Assembly (NCBI GenBank): GCA_017849555.1
Contig: JAFIGU010000118.1
Coordinates: forward strand, 1 to 47,831
Direction: 5' to 3'
Source: Sphingomonas sp.
GTDB taxonomy: Bacteria > Pseudomonadota > Alphaproteobacteria > Sphingomonadales > Sphingomonadaceae
DNA: 47,831 nt
Shown: positions 8,301 through 16,203 of the stretch, one piece after another
Layout of the letters: the number at the start of each line of letters is the position of its first letter
Numbering within the stretch: position 1 is the stretch's first letter
Notes under the pieces: generated by a model
Databases searched by the model: none
Told to the model about the DNA's origin: nothing
Seen by the model: the letters and a program-made list of their open reading frames with translations, nothing else
Program-made: the position numbers and the translations under genes

Positions 8301-8304
8301 TACC

Positions 8305-8425
8305 CTGCTCCCCTCCCTGGTGAAGGGAGGGGCTGGGGGTGGGGTGGGTATGAGGCGCGCGCGACGCTGCCTCGCGGGGCCAACCCACCCCCGACCCACC
8401 CTTGTTCAAGGGAGGGGAGGAGCAG
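8305..8425. repeat. Long inverted repeat between converging genes (family B)
   Basis: A 121-base imperfect palindrome with outer arms CTGCTCCCCTCCCT and AGGGAGGGGAGGAGCAG and inner G-rich and C-rich halves (GGGGTGGGG with CCCACCCCC). It fills the space between the converging Rieske and amidase genes and may end both transcripts. A related element lies at 24575. Confidence 0.75.
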
Positions 8426-9832
8426 TTAACCGATCGCTGGATGCCGCGTATGCCAGTCGGTCATCGACTGGAATCGATGCGCGGCGCGCAGCAGCGTCGA
8501 TTCGCTGAAATGCGCGCCGACCAGTTGCGCCGCGCACGGCAGGCCGTCGTCGCTGAACCCGGCGGGAAAGGTGATCGTCGGGTGGCGTGAGATGTTGAAC
8601 GGCAAGGTATAGAGGAAGAACCGCTCGAACGCCTCGCCCCCGGCGAGCAACGTCGCTTCGAGCACGGCAGCGGGCGGCGCGGGATAGGGCAAGGCCGGCA
8701 CCAGCAGCAGATCGATACCCTCGAACAGCGCGTTGATCTGCCCGGTATAGCGATCAGCCGCATTCATCGCCGCCGCGACATCGCGCGCTTCGAGTTCGGT
8801 CGCCGAGGCGAGCATCGCCGCCAGCCCCGGGCCGTAAGAGGCGGCATGCGTGGGGAAGGTTTCGCGATGCGCATCGGCGACCCCCGCGGTGAGGATCGCG
8901 CCGAACGCCGCGGTATGGGTTGCCGGCAGCGTAACCGCGCGGAGCCGAGCGCCCGCCGCGACGAGCATGTCTGCGGTGTGGCGCAGGGCCGTGATCACCG
9001 GAGGATCGCATTCGCGCTCGATGCGATCCCAGTCGACCCCGATCGTCAGCCCGTCGACGCCCTCGTCCAGCGCGCGCCGATAATCGGGCACCGGCGCGGG
9101 TGCGGCGGTGGGGTCGTGCGGATCGGCACCCGCGATCGCGCCGAGCATCGCCGCGGCATCCGCTGCGCTGCGCGCCATCGGGCCGATCGTGTCGAGCGCC
9201 TCGACCAGCGGCCACACGCCGTCGCGGCTCACCCGGCCCCATGTGGTCTTGACGCCGGTGACCCCGTTGAACGCCGAGGGAATGCGCACCGACCCGCCGG
9301 TATCCGATCCCAGCGCGGCGACGCACAGCCGCGCGGCGACCGCGACCCCCGACCCGCTCGATGAAAAGCCCGACGAATGCCCTGCGCGCCACGGGTTGAC
9401 CGGCGCGGGGACATGCGGGTGGTGGAGGATCGTCGCCCCCTCGGTCATCGACAGCTTGCCGAGGATCACCGCGCCGGCGCGACGCAGCCGGGCGACGATC
9501 GTCGCGTCGCGCGCGGCCTTATGGTCGGCGCGGAACGGCATGCCGGCGAGCGTCGGCGCGTCGGCGATGTCGATCAGGTCCTTGATCGCGACCGGGATGC
9601 CGTGGAGCGCGCCGCGATCGAGCCCCGCCGCGATTTCGCGGTCGGCGCATTCGGCGTCAGCGAGCGCGTCGTCGCGCATCACCCGCGCATAGCTGCGGAG
9701 GCCGGGGTCGAGGCGGTCGATGCGATCGAGAAACGCCAGCGTCAGATCGCGCGATGTGAGTTCGCCGCGGCGCAATTGCGCGCCGAATGTGGCGACCCCG
9801 CCGCGCAGGCATATGTCATCCGGTGCGGCCAT
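8426..9832 (-). CDS. Amidase (amidase-signature family)
   Basis: A 468-residue amidase-signature hydrolase with the Ser-cisSer-Lys triad: the lysine at K84 (PVAIKDL), the cis-serine in the loop GFSSSGSG (155-162) and the nucleophile S181 in GSDTGGSVRIPS. Such enzymes cleave carboxamides, and sometimes aryl or acyl amides, to the acid. There is no signal peptide, so it acts in the cytoplasm. It lies on the opposite strand to the Rieske gene and has a palindrome at 9878 in its upstream region like the other cluster genes. A role in releasing the aromatic acid from an imported amide is inferred. Confidence 0.9.
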   Translation of the reverse strand: MAAPDDICLRGGVATFGAQLRRGELTSRDLTLAFLDRIDRLDPGLRSYARVMRDDALADAECADREIAAGLDRGALHGIPVAIKDLIDIADAPTLAGMPFRADHKAARDATIVARLRRAGAVILGKLSMTEGATILHHPHVPAPVNPWRAGHSSGFSSSGSGVAVAARLCVAALGSDTGGSVRIPSAFNGVTGVKTTWGRVSRDGVWPLVEALDTIGPMARSAADAAAMLGAIAGADPHDPTAAPAPVPDYRRALDEGVDGLTIGVDWDRIERECDPPVITALRHTADMLVAAGARLRAVTLPATHTAAFGAILTAGVADAHRETFPTHAASYGPGLAAMLASATELEARDVAAAMNAADRYTGQINALFEGIDLLLVPALPYPAPPAAVLEATLLAGGEAFERFFLYTLPFNISRHPTITFPAGFSDDGLPCAAQLVGAHFSESTLLRAAHRFQSMTDWHTRHPAIG

Positions 9833-9877
9833 CCTGCTCTCCCTTATCGTCCGGCCGTTCTTGGGGCCGAGAGAAAC

Positions 9878-9889
9878 TTAGTATTCTAT
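9878..9889. promoter_or_regulatory. Candidate MarR-type site upstream of the amidase
   Basis: TTAG-TATT-CTAT differs by one base from the TTAG-N4-CTAA pattern seen at 3730, 4111 and 14589, and lies 46 bases upstream of the amidase start. With its flanks it reads CTTAGTATTCTATTGG, similar to AAAGTATTTTCAATGG at 6957. Confidence 0.4.
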
Positions 9890-9989
9890 TGGTCGCCGAT
9901 CGCGCAACCGTGCGATACCGCGCTCCCTTTTGCGCAACCCGTTCAATAGCCGATTTTTCTTGGCAGCGGGCACGGCGTTGTCGTGCCGT

Positions 9990-10020
9990 TTGACATCGTC
10001 ACGCGGGAAGGTAATTAGAT
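9990..10020 (+). promoter_or_regulatory. Candidate sigma-70-type promoter for the amidohydrolase-peptidase unit
   Basis: TTGACA at 9990 is followed after about 16 bases by TAATTA at 10012 (alternatively TTAGAT at 10015). An A/T-rich stretch follows with the direct repeat TAACAAA at 10020 and 10033. The gap 9833-10120 contains no gene. The 5' leader to the start at 10121 would be about 100 bases. Confidence 0.4.
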
Positions 10021-10120
10021 AACAAAACATAGTAACAAATGAAATTCGGGGCCGTGCCGCGCGGGTGTCCGGCCCCGGCGTAGGGTCGAGATTCCGACGT
10101 AAATTCAGGGGGAGAACTGC

Positions 10121-11437
10121 ATGAAAGCGCGTGTTGCCTATCGTTGCGCCGCCGCGGCGTTGACGATCGCCGCGGGTCTCGGCGCCTATGTCGCTCAGGC
10201 GAAGGATGTCGTGATCCATGCCGGGCATCTGATCGACGGCGTGTCGGCCAAGCCGCTCGACAAGATGTCGATCCTGATCCGCGACGATCGTATCACCGGG
10301 GTGCAGAAGGGGTTCGTGACGCCCGCCGGGGCCGAGGTGATCGACCTTTCCGACGCGACCGTGCTCCCCGGGCTGATCGAAAGCCACGATCATATCTCCA
10401 GCACCGGCGATCGCCGCCCGCTCGCGCGCTTCTTCGATACCGAGGGCGATTCGGTGATCAACGCGGTGGTCAATGCCCGGACCGAATTGGGCTGGGGCTT
10501 CACCACGGTGCGCGACATGGGGTCGGGGCTGTACGAAGGCCCGGCGCTGCAGCGCGCGATCGCCGCGAACAAGGTGGTCGGCCCGCGGCTGTGGACCGCG
10601 ATGCAGCCGCTCGGCGCGACTGGCGGGCATTCGGATCGCAACAACGGGCTGCGCCCCGGGCTCGACATGCCCGACAGCGAATCCGGCATCGTCAACGGCC
10701 CCGAATCCGCCGCCGAGCAGGTGCGGCTGCACCGCCGGCGCGGCGCCAATGTCATCAAGCTGATGCCCTCGGGCGGGGTCGGCTCGATCGGCGACGATCC
10801 CAATGTCATGACGATGACCGACGCCGAGATGAAGGCCGCGGTCGAGACCGCGCACAGCCTCGATCTCAAGGTCGGCGCGCATGCCCACGGCAAGAAGGCG
10901 ATCGATCATGCGATCCTCGCCGGGGTCGATTCGATCGAGCACGGCACCTATTCGGATGCCGAAAGCTATAAGTTGATGAAGGAGCACGGCACCTTCCTCG
11001 TGCCGACCTTGCTGGTCGCGGACGAAATCTATCAGGTCGCGGTCAATCATCCCGAGCTGTTGCCGCCGACTGTGGCGGACAAGGCCAAGGCGGTGACCCC
11101 GACGATGATCGGCAACGCCGGCCGCGCCTATCGCGCCGGGGTGAAGATCGCGTTCGGCACCGATCAGTCGGCGAGCTCGCGCCGCGAGAAGGCGGAGGAA
11201 TTCGCGCTGCTGGTCAAGGCCGGGCTGCCGCCGATGGAGGCGATCTTCACCGCCACCCGCAACGCCGCCGAGCTGATCGGCGCGCCCAATGACATCGGCT
11301 CGGTCCAGCCCGGGCGCTATGCCGATATCATCGCGGTGAAGGGCGATCCGCTGGCCGACATCACCGAGCTGCAGCGCGTGCGGTTCGTGATGAAGGGTGG
11401 CGAAGTGTTCAAGCGTGACGGGCAGATGCTGCGCTGA
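10121..11437 (+). CDS. Exported metal-dependent amidohydrolase (Xaa-Pro dipeptidase / imidazolonepropionase-like)
   Basis: A 438-residue amidohydrolase-superfamily enzyme with an N-terminal signal peptide ending near AQA at 25-27, so it works in the periplasm. The metal ligands are readable: H89 and H91 in ESHDH, the probable carboxylated lysine K213 in VIKLMPSGGV, histidines at H254/H256 (GAHAHG) and H274 (SIEHGTY), and D348 in FGTDQS. Relatives hydrolyse Xaa-Pro or Xaa-Arg dipeptides and some N-acyl amino acids. The start follows AGGGGGAGA. A 51-base gap separates it from the M14 peptidase, so they are probably one transcript processing the same conjugate outside the cytoplasm. Confidence 0.88.
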   Translation: MKARVAYRCAAAALTIAAGLGAYVAQAKDVVIHAGHLIDGVSAKPLDKMSILIRDDRITGVQKGFVTPAGAEVIDLSDATVLPGLIESHDHISSTGDRRPLARFFDTEGDSVINAVVNARTELGWGFTTVRDMGSGLYEGPALQRAIAANKVVGPRLWTAMQPLGATGGHSDRNNGLRPGLDMPDSESGIVNGPESAAEQVRLHRRRGANVIKLMPSGGVGSIGDDPNVMTMTDAEMKAAVETAHSLDLKVGAHAHGKKAIDHAILAGVDSIEHGTYSDAESYKLMKEHGTFLVPTLLVADEIYQVAVNHPELLPPTVADKAKAVTPTMIGNAGRAYRAGVKIAFGTDQSASSRREKAEEFALLVKAGLPPMEAIFTATRNAAELIGAPNDIGSVQPGRYADIIAVKGDPLADITELQRVRFVMKGGEVFKRDGQMLR

Positions 11438-11488
11438 GCCGCGGCATCCACCCGATTTCCTCCCACAGGTTCCGATAGGATCATAGAC

Positions 11489-14410
11489 ATGCGCACGCCG
11501 AGGATCGTCACCTTCGCCCTGCTCGCGAGCACCGCCGCGGTGCCCACCGTCGCCACCGCACAGGCGGCGCCCGCCGCCGACGCGCCGGCGGCCGTCCAGC
11601 GGCAGGACGAGGAATATGGCCGGCTGATCAACGAATATCTGGTCGACAAGCGCTTCACCACCGAGCTGGTCGATCATATGCCCGCGTCGGACACCGTGCC
11701 GTCGCCGCTCAAATTCTTCGGGCGGATTCCGGGCAAGCCCGGCGAGCTCGAATATTCGGGCGATATCGCACGCTATTACAAGGAACTGGCGCGTACCTCG
11801 CCGCGCGTCAAATTCTGGACGGTGGGCAAATCGGAGGAAGGCCGCGATATCGTCGTGATCGCGATCGCCGACGAGGAGACGCTCAAGAATCTCGACATGA
11901 ACAAGGCGGCGCTCGCCGCGCTCGGGGATTCGCGGCGGACGAGCGAGGCCGAGGCGCGCAAGCTGATCAAGACCGCCAAGCCGCTCTACTGGATCACCAG
12001 CGGCATCCACTCGCCCGAAACCGGCGGGCCGCAGATGCTGATCGAGCTGGCCTATCGCCTCGCCGTGGAGGAGACCCCCTTCATCCAGAAAATCCGCAAC
12101 AATATGGTGACCTTCATCACCCCCGTCCTCGAAGTCGACGGGCGCGACAAGATGGTCGACACTTATTATTACGGCAAGAAGACCGGCAATCCCCGCCCGC
12201 CGATGATGTATTGGGGCAAATATGTCGCGCACGACAATAACCGCGACGGCATGGGGCAATATCTCAAGCTCACCCAGGCGCTGACTAAGGGCACGCTCGA
12301 ATGGCACCCGACGGTGCTCCACGATCTGCACGAGGCGCAATCCTATCTGTACGTCTCGACCGGGACGGGGCCGTACAATCCCTCGCTCGATCCGATCGCC
12401 AGCAACGAATGGTGGCTGCTGGCCGAGACCGAAGTGATGGAGATGACCAAGCGCAACGTCCCCGGGGTGTTCACCTACGGTTTCTACGACGGCTGGGTGC
12501 CCAACTACCTGTTCTGGATCGCGGTGACCCACAACAGCTTCGGGCGCTTCTACGAAGTGCAGAGCTATGGCCCCGATATCCAGAAGGGGCTCAAGCTGCC
12601 GCCGTCGGTGACGAGCCGCGAATGGTTCCGCCCCAATCCGCCGCTGCCGACGATCGACTGGGGGCCGCGCAACAACACCAATATCCAGGAATCGGCGATC
12701 CTGTTCGCGCTCAACAAGGTGGCGACCGATCGCGAAACCTATCTCGAGAATTACTGGATCAAGAACAAGAACGCGGTCGATATCGGGCGCACCGGCGACA
12801 TCAACGCCTGGGTGATCCCGGCGGCGCAGACCGCCAGACTCAACGTCGTCGATATGGTCAACGGGCTGCGCCAGCAGGGCGTTGAGATCAGCGTCGCGGG
12901 GGCGCCGTTCACCGCCGGCGGGGTCAATGTCGCGGCGGGCGATTATGTCATCCGCGCCGACCAGCCGTATCGCACGCTCGTCGACATGTATCTCGGCGTG
13001 CAGAATTATCCCGTCGCCAACCCGCGTCCCTATGACGATACCGGCTGGACGATGCAGTATCTGCGCAACCTGACGGTCAAGACGGTCAAGGATCCGGGGG
13101 TGTTCAACCAGCCGCTGACCTTGCTGGCGGACGATGTGCGGCCGAGGGGCGTGGTTTCGGGCAGCGGCCCGGTGATCCTCGTCAACCACAGCGGCGACAA
13201 CGAACTGGTCTCGTTCCGCTTCCGCCTCGCCAAGACGAAGATGCTCGCGGCCGAGGCGCCGTTCGAGGTCGGCGGCCGCAAATATGCCGCGGGCACCTTC
13301 ATCCTCCCCGCGGCGAACCGCGCCGAGGTGGAGAAGGTCGTCGCCGATCTCGGGCTGTCGGCCGAGGCGGTCGGCGCGGTCCCGTCGGTGGCGAGCCACG
13401 CGCTCAGCGTGCCGCGGATCGGCTACATGCACTCCTGGCTGCGCACCCAGGACGAGGGCTGGTGGCGCGCGGCGTTCGATCATTACGGGATTCCGTACAC
13501 CTATTTCGCCGACATCAAGGCGCGGGCGGGCGGGCTGCGCGCCAAGTATGACGTGATCGTCTATCCCAACGTCGGCTCGTCGGCGCAGGATCAGGTGGTC
13601 GGGGTGGCGATGAACGGCACCAAGCCGATCCCGTACAAGAAAAGCGCGCTGACCCCGAACCTCGGCACGCTCGATTCGGCCGACGATATCCGCGGCGGAT
13701 TGGGCGCCGACGGGCTCGCCGAATTGAAGAAGTTCGTCGAGCAGGGCGGGACGCTGATCGGCGACGGATCGACCGTCGAGATGCTCGCGCAATATGGCAT
13801 CGCCGCCGGGGTGAGCGTCGCCGAGACGCCCAAGCTCTATACCAAGGGCGCGGTGATGCGCGGGGTGTTCAAGGACAAGGCCAGCCCGCTCGCTTACGGC
13901 TATGCCGGGGGCGAGATGCCGGTCTATTTCTCGCAGACGCCGGTGCTCAAGGTCGGCGGCGCGGGGCGCGGGATGGCCTATTTCGATCCCAATGCGCCGG
14001 GCAGCAACATCGCGCAAAAGGTGACCCCGAACGAGACCCCGGCGCATATCTCGCCGTGGGAGCCGGAGCAGGCGAAGGCGGCCAAGCCCGCCAATGCCGA
14101 TGTGCCCAATTCGCCGTTCGGCTCGGCACTGCCGGTGTCGCGGACGGGCGGCGCCGAGCCGACCCAGCACCCGCGCGTCGTGATGTCCTTCCCGGCCAAG
14201 GCCGACGATATCCTGCTCAGCGGGATGCTCAGCGGCGGCGAGGCGTTGCAGAACAATGCGCTGCTGGTCGATGTGCCGCAGGGCAAGGGGCATATGGTGC
14301 TCTATGCGCTGCGGCCCTTCTGGCGCTGGCAGACGCAGGGGAGCTATTTCCTCGGCTTCAACGCGATCATCAACTGGGATCATCTCGACGCCGGCAAGTC
14401 GGCGCAATGA
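11489..14410 (+). CDS. Exported M14-family zinc metallopeptidase, large
   Basis: A 973-residue protein with a signal peptide ending near ATAQA. The zinc-carboxypeptidase domain spans about residues 85-400; the zinc ligands are H174 and E177 in GIHSPETGG and H281 in LHDLHEAQ. The rest, roughly 550 residues, resembles the long C-terminal region of other exported sphingomonad M14 proteins and includes a glutamine-amidotransferase-like section (LGADGLAELKKFVEQGGTLIGDGS). M14 enzymes remove C-terminal residues from peptides or amino-acid conjugates. It follows the amidohydrolase gene by 51 bases with AGGA before its ATG. Confidence 0.88.
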   Translation: MRTPRIVTFALLASTAAVPTVATAQAAPAADAPAAVQRQDEEYGRLINEYLVDKRFTTELVDHMPASDTVPSPLKFFGRIPGKPGELEYSGDIARYYKELARTSPRVKFWTVGKSEEGRDIVVIAIADEETLKNLDMNKAALAALGDSRRTSEAEARKLIKTAKPLYWITSGIHSPETGGPQMLIELAYRLAVEETPFIQKIRNNMVTFITPVLEVDGRDKMVDTYYYGKKTGNPRPPMMYWGKYVAHDNNRDGMGQYLKLTQALTKGTLEWHPTVLHDLHEAQSYLYVSTGTGPYNPSLDPIASNEWWLLAETEVMEMTKRNVPGVFTYGFYDGWVPNYLFWIAVTHNSFGRFYEVQSYGPDIQKGLKLPPSVTSREWFRPNPPLPTIDWGPRNNTNIQESAILFALNKVATDRETYLENYWIKNKNAVDIGRTGDINAWVIPAAQTARLNVVDMVNGLRQQGVEISVAGAPFTAGGVNVAAGDYVIRADQPYRTLVDMYLGVQNYPVANPRPYDDTGWTMQYLRNLTVKTVKDPGVFNQPLTLLADDVRPRGVVSGSGPVILVNHSGDNELVSFRFRLAKTKMLAAEAPFEVGGRKYAAGTFILPAANRAEVEKVVADLGLSAEAVGAVPSVASHALSVPRIGYMHSWLRTQDEGWWRAAFDHYGIPYTYFADIKARAGGLRAKYDVIVYPNVGSSAQDQVVGVAMNGTKPIPYKKSALTPNLGTLDSADDIRGGLGADGLAELKKFVEQGGTLIGDGSTVEMLAQYGIAAGVSVAETPKLYTKGAVMRGVFKDKASPLAYGYAGGEMPVYFSQTPVLKVGGAGRGMAYFDPNAPGSNIAQKVTPNETPAHISPWEPEQAKAAKPANADVPNSPFGSALPVSRTGGAEPTQHPRVVMSFPAKADDILLSGMLSGGEALQNNALLVDVPQGKGHMVLYALRPFWRWQTQGSYFLGFNAIINWDHLDAGKSAQ

Positions 14411-14437
14411 TCGCGGGGCGCTGACGCTCCGTTACAT

Positions 14438-14522
14438 CGTCATGCCGGACTTGATCCGGCATCCAGAGTGACGGGCGATTGTGCTTGTGGCTCTGGATGC
14501 CGGGCCGAGCCCGGCATGACGG
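14438..14522. repeat. Palindromic intergenic repeat, family C
   Basis: An 85-base inverted repeat with left arm CGTCATGCCGGACTTGATCC and right arm CCGAGCCCGGCATGACGG; a shorter related palindrome is at 26860. It sits after the M14 gene in the gap 14411-14639, which otherwise holds a 31-base direct repeat and the operator at 14589. Confidence 0.75.
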
Positions 14523-14532
14523 CGTTTGAAGC

Positions 14533-14563
14533 GCCAAAGTTCACGAAGTTCACACGAGTGACG
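14533..14563. repeat. 31-base exact direct repeat, copy 1
   Basis: The 31 bases beginning GCCAAAGTTCACGAAGTTCA and ending CACACGAGTGACG recur exactly at 47768-47798. Internally it contains GTTCAC twice, 9 bases apart. It lies directly after the family C palindrome. Confidence 0.85.
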
Positions 14564-14588
14564 GGCTTGCCTTGCTCCTGATGAATGC

Positions 14589-14600
14589 TTAGCATTCTAA
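14589..14600. promoter_or_regulatory. Candidate MarR operator upstream of the MFS transporter
   Basis: TTAG-CATT-CTAA, an exact match to the TTAG-N4-CTAA pattern, lies in an A/T-rich stretch 40 bases before the MFS start. A sequence like its half is at 16140, upstream of the second amidohydrolase. Confidence 0.5.
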
Positions 14601-14639
14601 ATAAATATCATCGGGAGAGCACGGGATGTTGGCACGGGC

Positions 14640-16100
14640 ATGTCCTGCCGGGAGCAGGGGCGCCGCGGCGCGGGGGCGGTGGTGACCGGCCGCATCCCGC
14701 GCGCGGGGGATGCCGCGCCGTCACGGCTTTACGCGCATGGCGTGCTCGCGCTGCTCGTGCTGGCCTATGCGTTCAACATCCTCGATCGCACGATGATCGC
14801 GATCGTCGGCCAGGCGATCAAGATCGACATGAAGCTGAGCGATGCCGAGCTCGGCCTGCTCGGCGGGTTCGCCTTCGCGGTCCTCTATTCGGTGCTCGGG
14901 TTGCCCGTCGCGCGGCTCGCCGAACGGTGGCATCGCGTATCGATCATCTCGATCGCGATGGTCGTCTGGTCGGGGTTCACCGCCGCATGCGGCGTCGCGG
15001 GCAATTACACCCAATTGCTGCTCGCGCGGATCGGGGTCGGGGTGGGCGAGGCGGGGCTGTCGCCGCCGGCCTTTTCGCTGATCGCCGATTATTATCCGCC
15101 CAACCGCCGCGCTTCGGCGATCGGCATCTATATGCTCGGCGGCGCGATCGGGACGATGATCGGCGCGGCGCTCGGCGGCTGGGTGGCGAAGCATTTCGGC
15201 TGGCGCATCGCCTTCATCGCGGTCGGCATCCCCGGGGTGGTCGTCGCGCTGCTGATCCGCGCGGTGATCCGCGAGCCGGTGCGGGGCGCGCTCGATGCCG
15301 ATAATGTGCCCGTAGCGGCGCCGGGGCCGATCGACCGGGGCGAGGAATTCGCCGAGCTGGCCGCGGTGACGCGATCGCTGCTGCGCCAGTCGGACGTGCG
15401 CAACATGATCTTCGGCCTGACCCTCGCGTCGGTCGCGACCTATGGCATGCTGCAATTCTCGCCGGCCTATTTCATCCGCGCCTTCGATCTCGATCTGGCG
15501 ACGGTAGGGGTGATCTTCGGGGTGACGAGTGGCGCGTCGGCGGCGGCGGGGGTGGTGATCGGCGGCTTCCTCACCGACTGGCTCGGGCGGCGCAACGCGG
15601 CGTGGCGCGGGCTGGTGCCGGCGATCGGGCTCGCGATCGCGGCGCCGCTTTACTATCTCGCTTATACCGAGCCGGATTGGCGCATCGCCTCGGCGATCCT
15701 GCTGTTTCCGGGGCTGTTCCAATACCTTGCGCACGGGCCGACATTCGGCGCGGTGCAGAATGCCTTTCCCGCGCACCGCCGCGCGACGGCGAGCGCGCTG
15801 ATGCTGCTGTTCCTCACGCTGATCGCCGCGGGGGGCGGGCCGCCGCTGATCGGCTGGATCATCGACCGGCTCGCGGCGGCGAAATTCGCGCTGCTGCCGG
15901 TCGCGACGCAAAGCTTCGCGACCTTGTGCCCGGCGGGCAAGGCCGCGGCGGGAGCGTCGGCCGAGCTCGTCGCCGCGTGCCACGATGTCCTTGCGCAGGC
16001 GACCCGCGAGGGACTGCTCGTCGCCACCGCCTTCCTGCTATGGGGCGGCGTGCATTATGCGCTCGCCGCGCTCGCCTTGCACAGGAAGCACGCCGCCTGA
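14640..16100 (+). CDS. MFS transporter (spinster-like)
   Basis: A 486-residue protein with about twelve hydrophobic segments. Family motifs are AFNILDRTMIAIVGQAIK in helix 1, GLPVARLAERWHR in the first cytoplasmic loop and LTDWLGRRNAAWRG in the central loop. This branch of the major facilitator superfamily in proteobacteria is often found beside catabolic genes and likely carries small organic acids or hydrophobic compounds across the inner membrane. The ATG at 14640 lacks a strong ribosome site; GTG at 14682 in the same frame, preceded by GGAGCAGGGG, is a credible alternative start. Its place between the peptidase and the second amidohydrolase suggests uptake of the hydrolysis product. Confidence 0.88.
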   Translation: MSCREQGRRGAGAVVTGRIPRAGDAAPSRLYAHGVLALLVLAYAFNILDRTMIAIVGQAIKIDMKLSDAELGLLGGFAFAVLYSVLGLPVARLAERWHRVSIISIAMVVWSGFTAACGVAGNYTQLLLARIGVGVGEAGLSPPAFSLIADYYPPNRRASAIGIYMLGGAIGTMIGAALGGWVAKHFGWRIAFIAVGIPGVVVALLIRAVIREPVRGALDADNVPVAAPGPIDRGEEFAELAAVTRSLLRQSDVRNMIFGLTLASVATYGMLQFSPAYFIRAFDLDLATVGVIFGVTSGASAAAGVVIGGFLTDWLGRRNAAWRGLVPAIGLAIAAPLYYLAYTEPDWRIASAILLFPGLFQYLAHGPTFGAVQNAFPAHRRATASALMLLFLTLIAAGGGPPLIGWIIDRLAAAKFALLPVATQSFATLCPAGKAAAGASAELVAACHDVLAQATREGLLVATAFLLWGGVHYALAALALHRKHAA

Positions 16101-16130
16101 CGATCTGCGATCGCAATGATCTTCATGCAG

Positions 16131-16151
16131 GCATTTAATTTTGGAATGCTG
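16131..16151. promoter_or_regulatory. Candidate operator upstream of the second amidohydrolase
   Basis: GCATT-N9-AATGC forms an inverted repeat in the gap after the MFS gene. Read on the minus strand, CAGCATTCCAAA matches TAGCATTCTAAA at 14590 at 10 of 12 positions, so it is probably a variant of the same operator. Confidence 0.35.
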
Positions 16152-16203
16152 CACCGGCTGCCTAACGATAGGCGCTCGGCGGAAAGGGGAGAGGGGCTGG
16201 GCG

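Noticed and set aside
9878..14407. A 1509-residue open frame on the minus strand opposite the amidohydrolase and M14 genes
   Set aside because: It lies fully antisense to two genes with complete catalytic motifs and signal peptides, and its predicted protein is Arg/His/Asp-rich low-complexity typical of shadow frames in very G+C-rich DNA.
14721..15983. A 420-residue minus-strand frame opposite the MFS transporter
   Set aside because: Charged, Arg/Asp-rich antisense shadow of a twelve-helix transporter.
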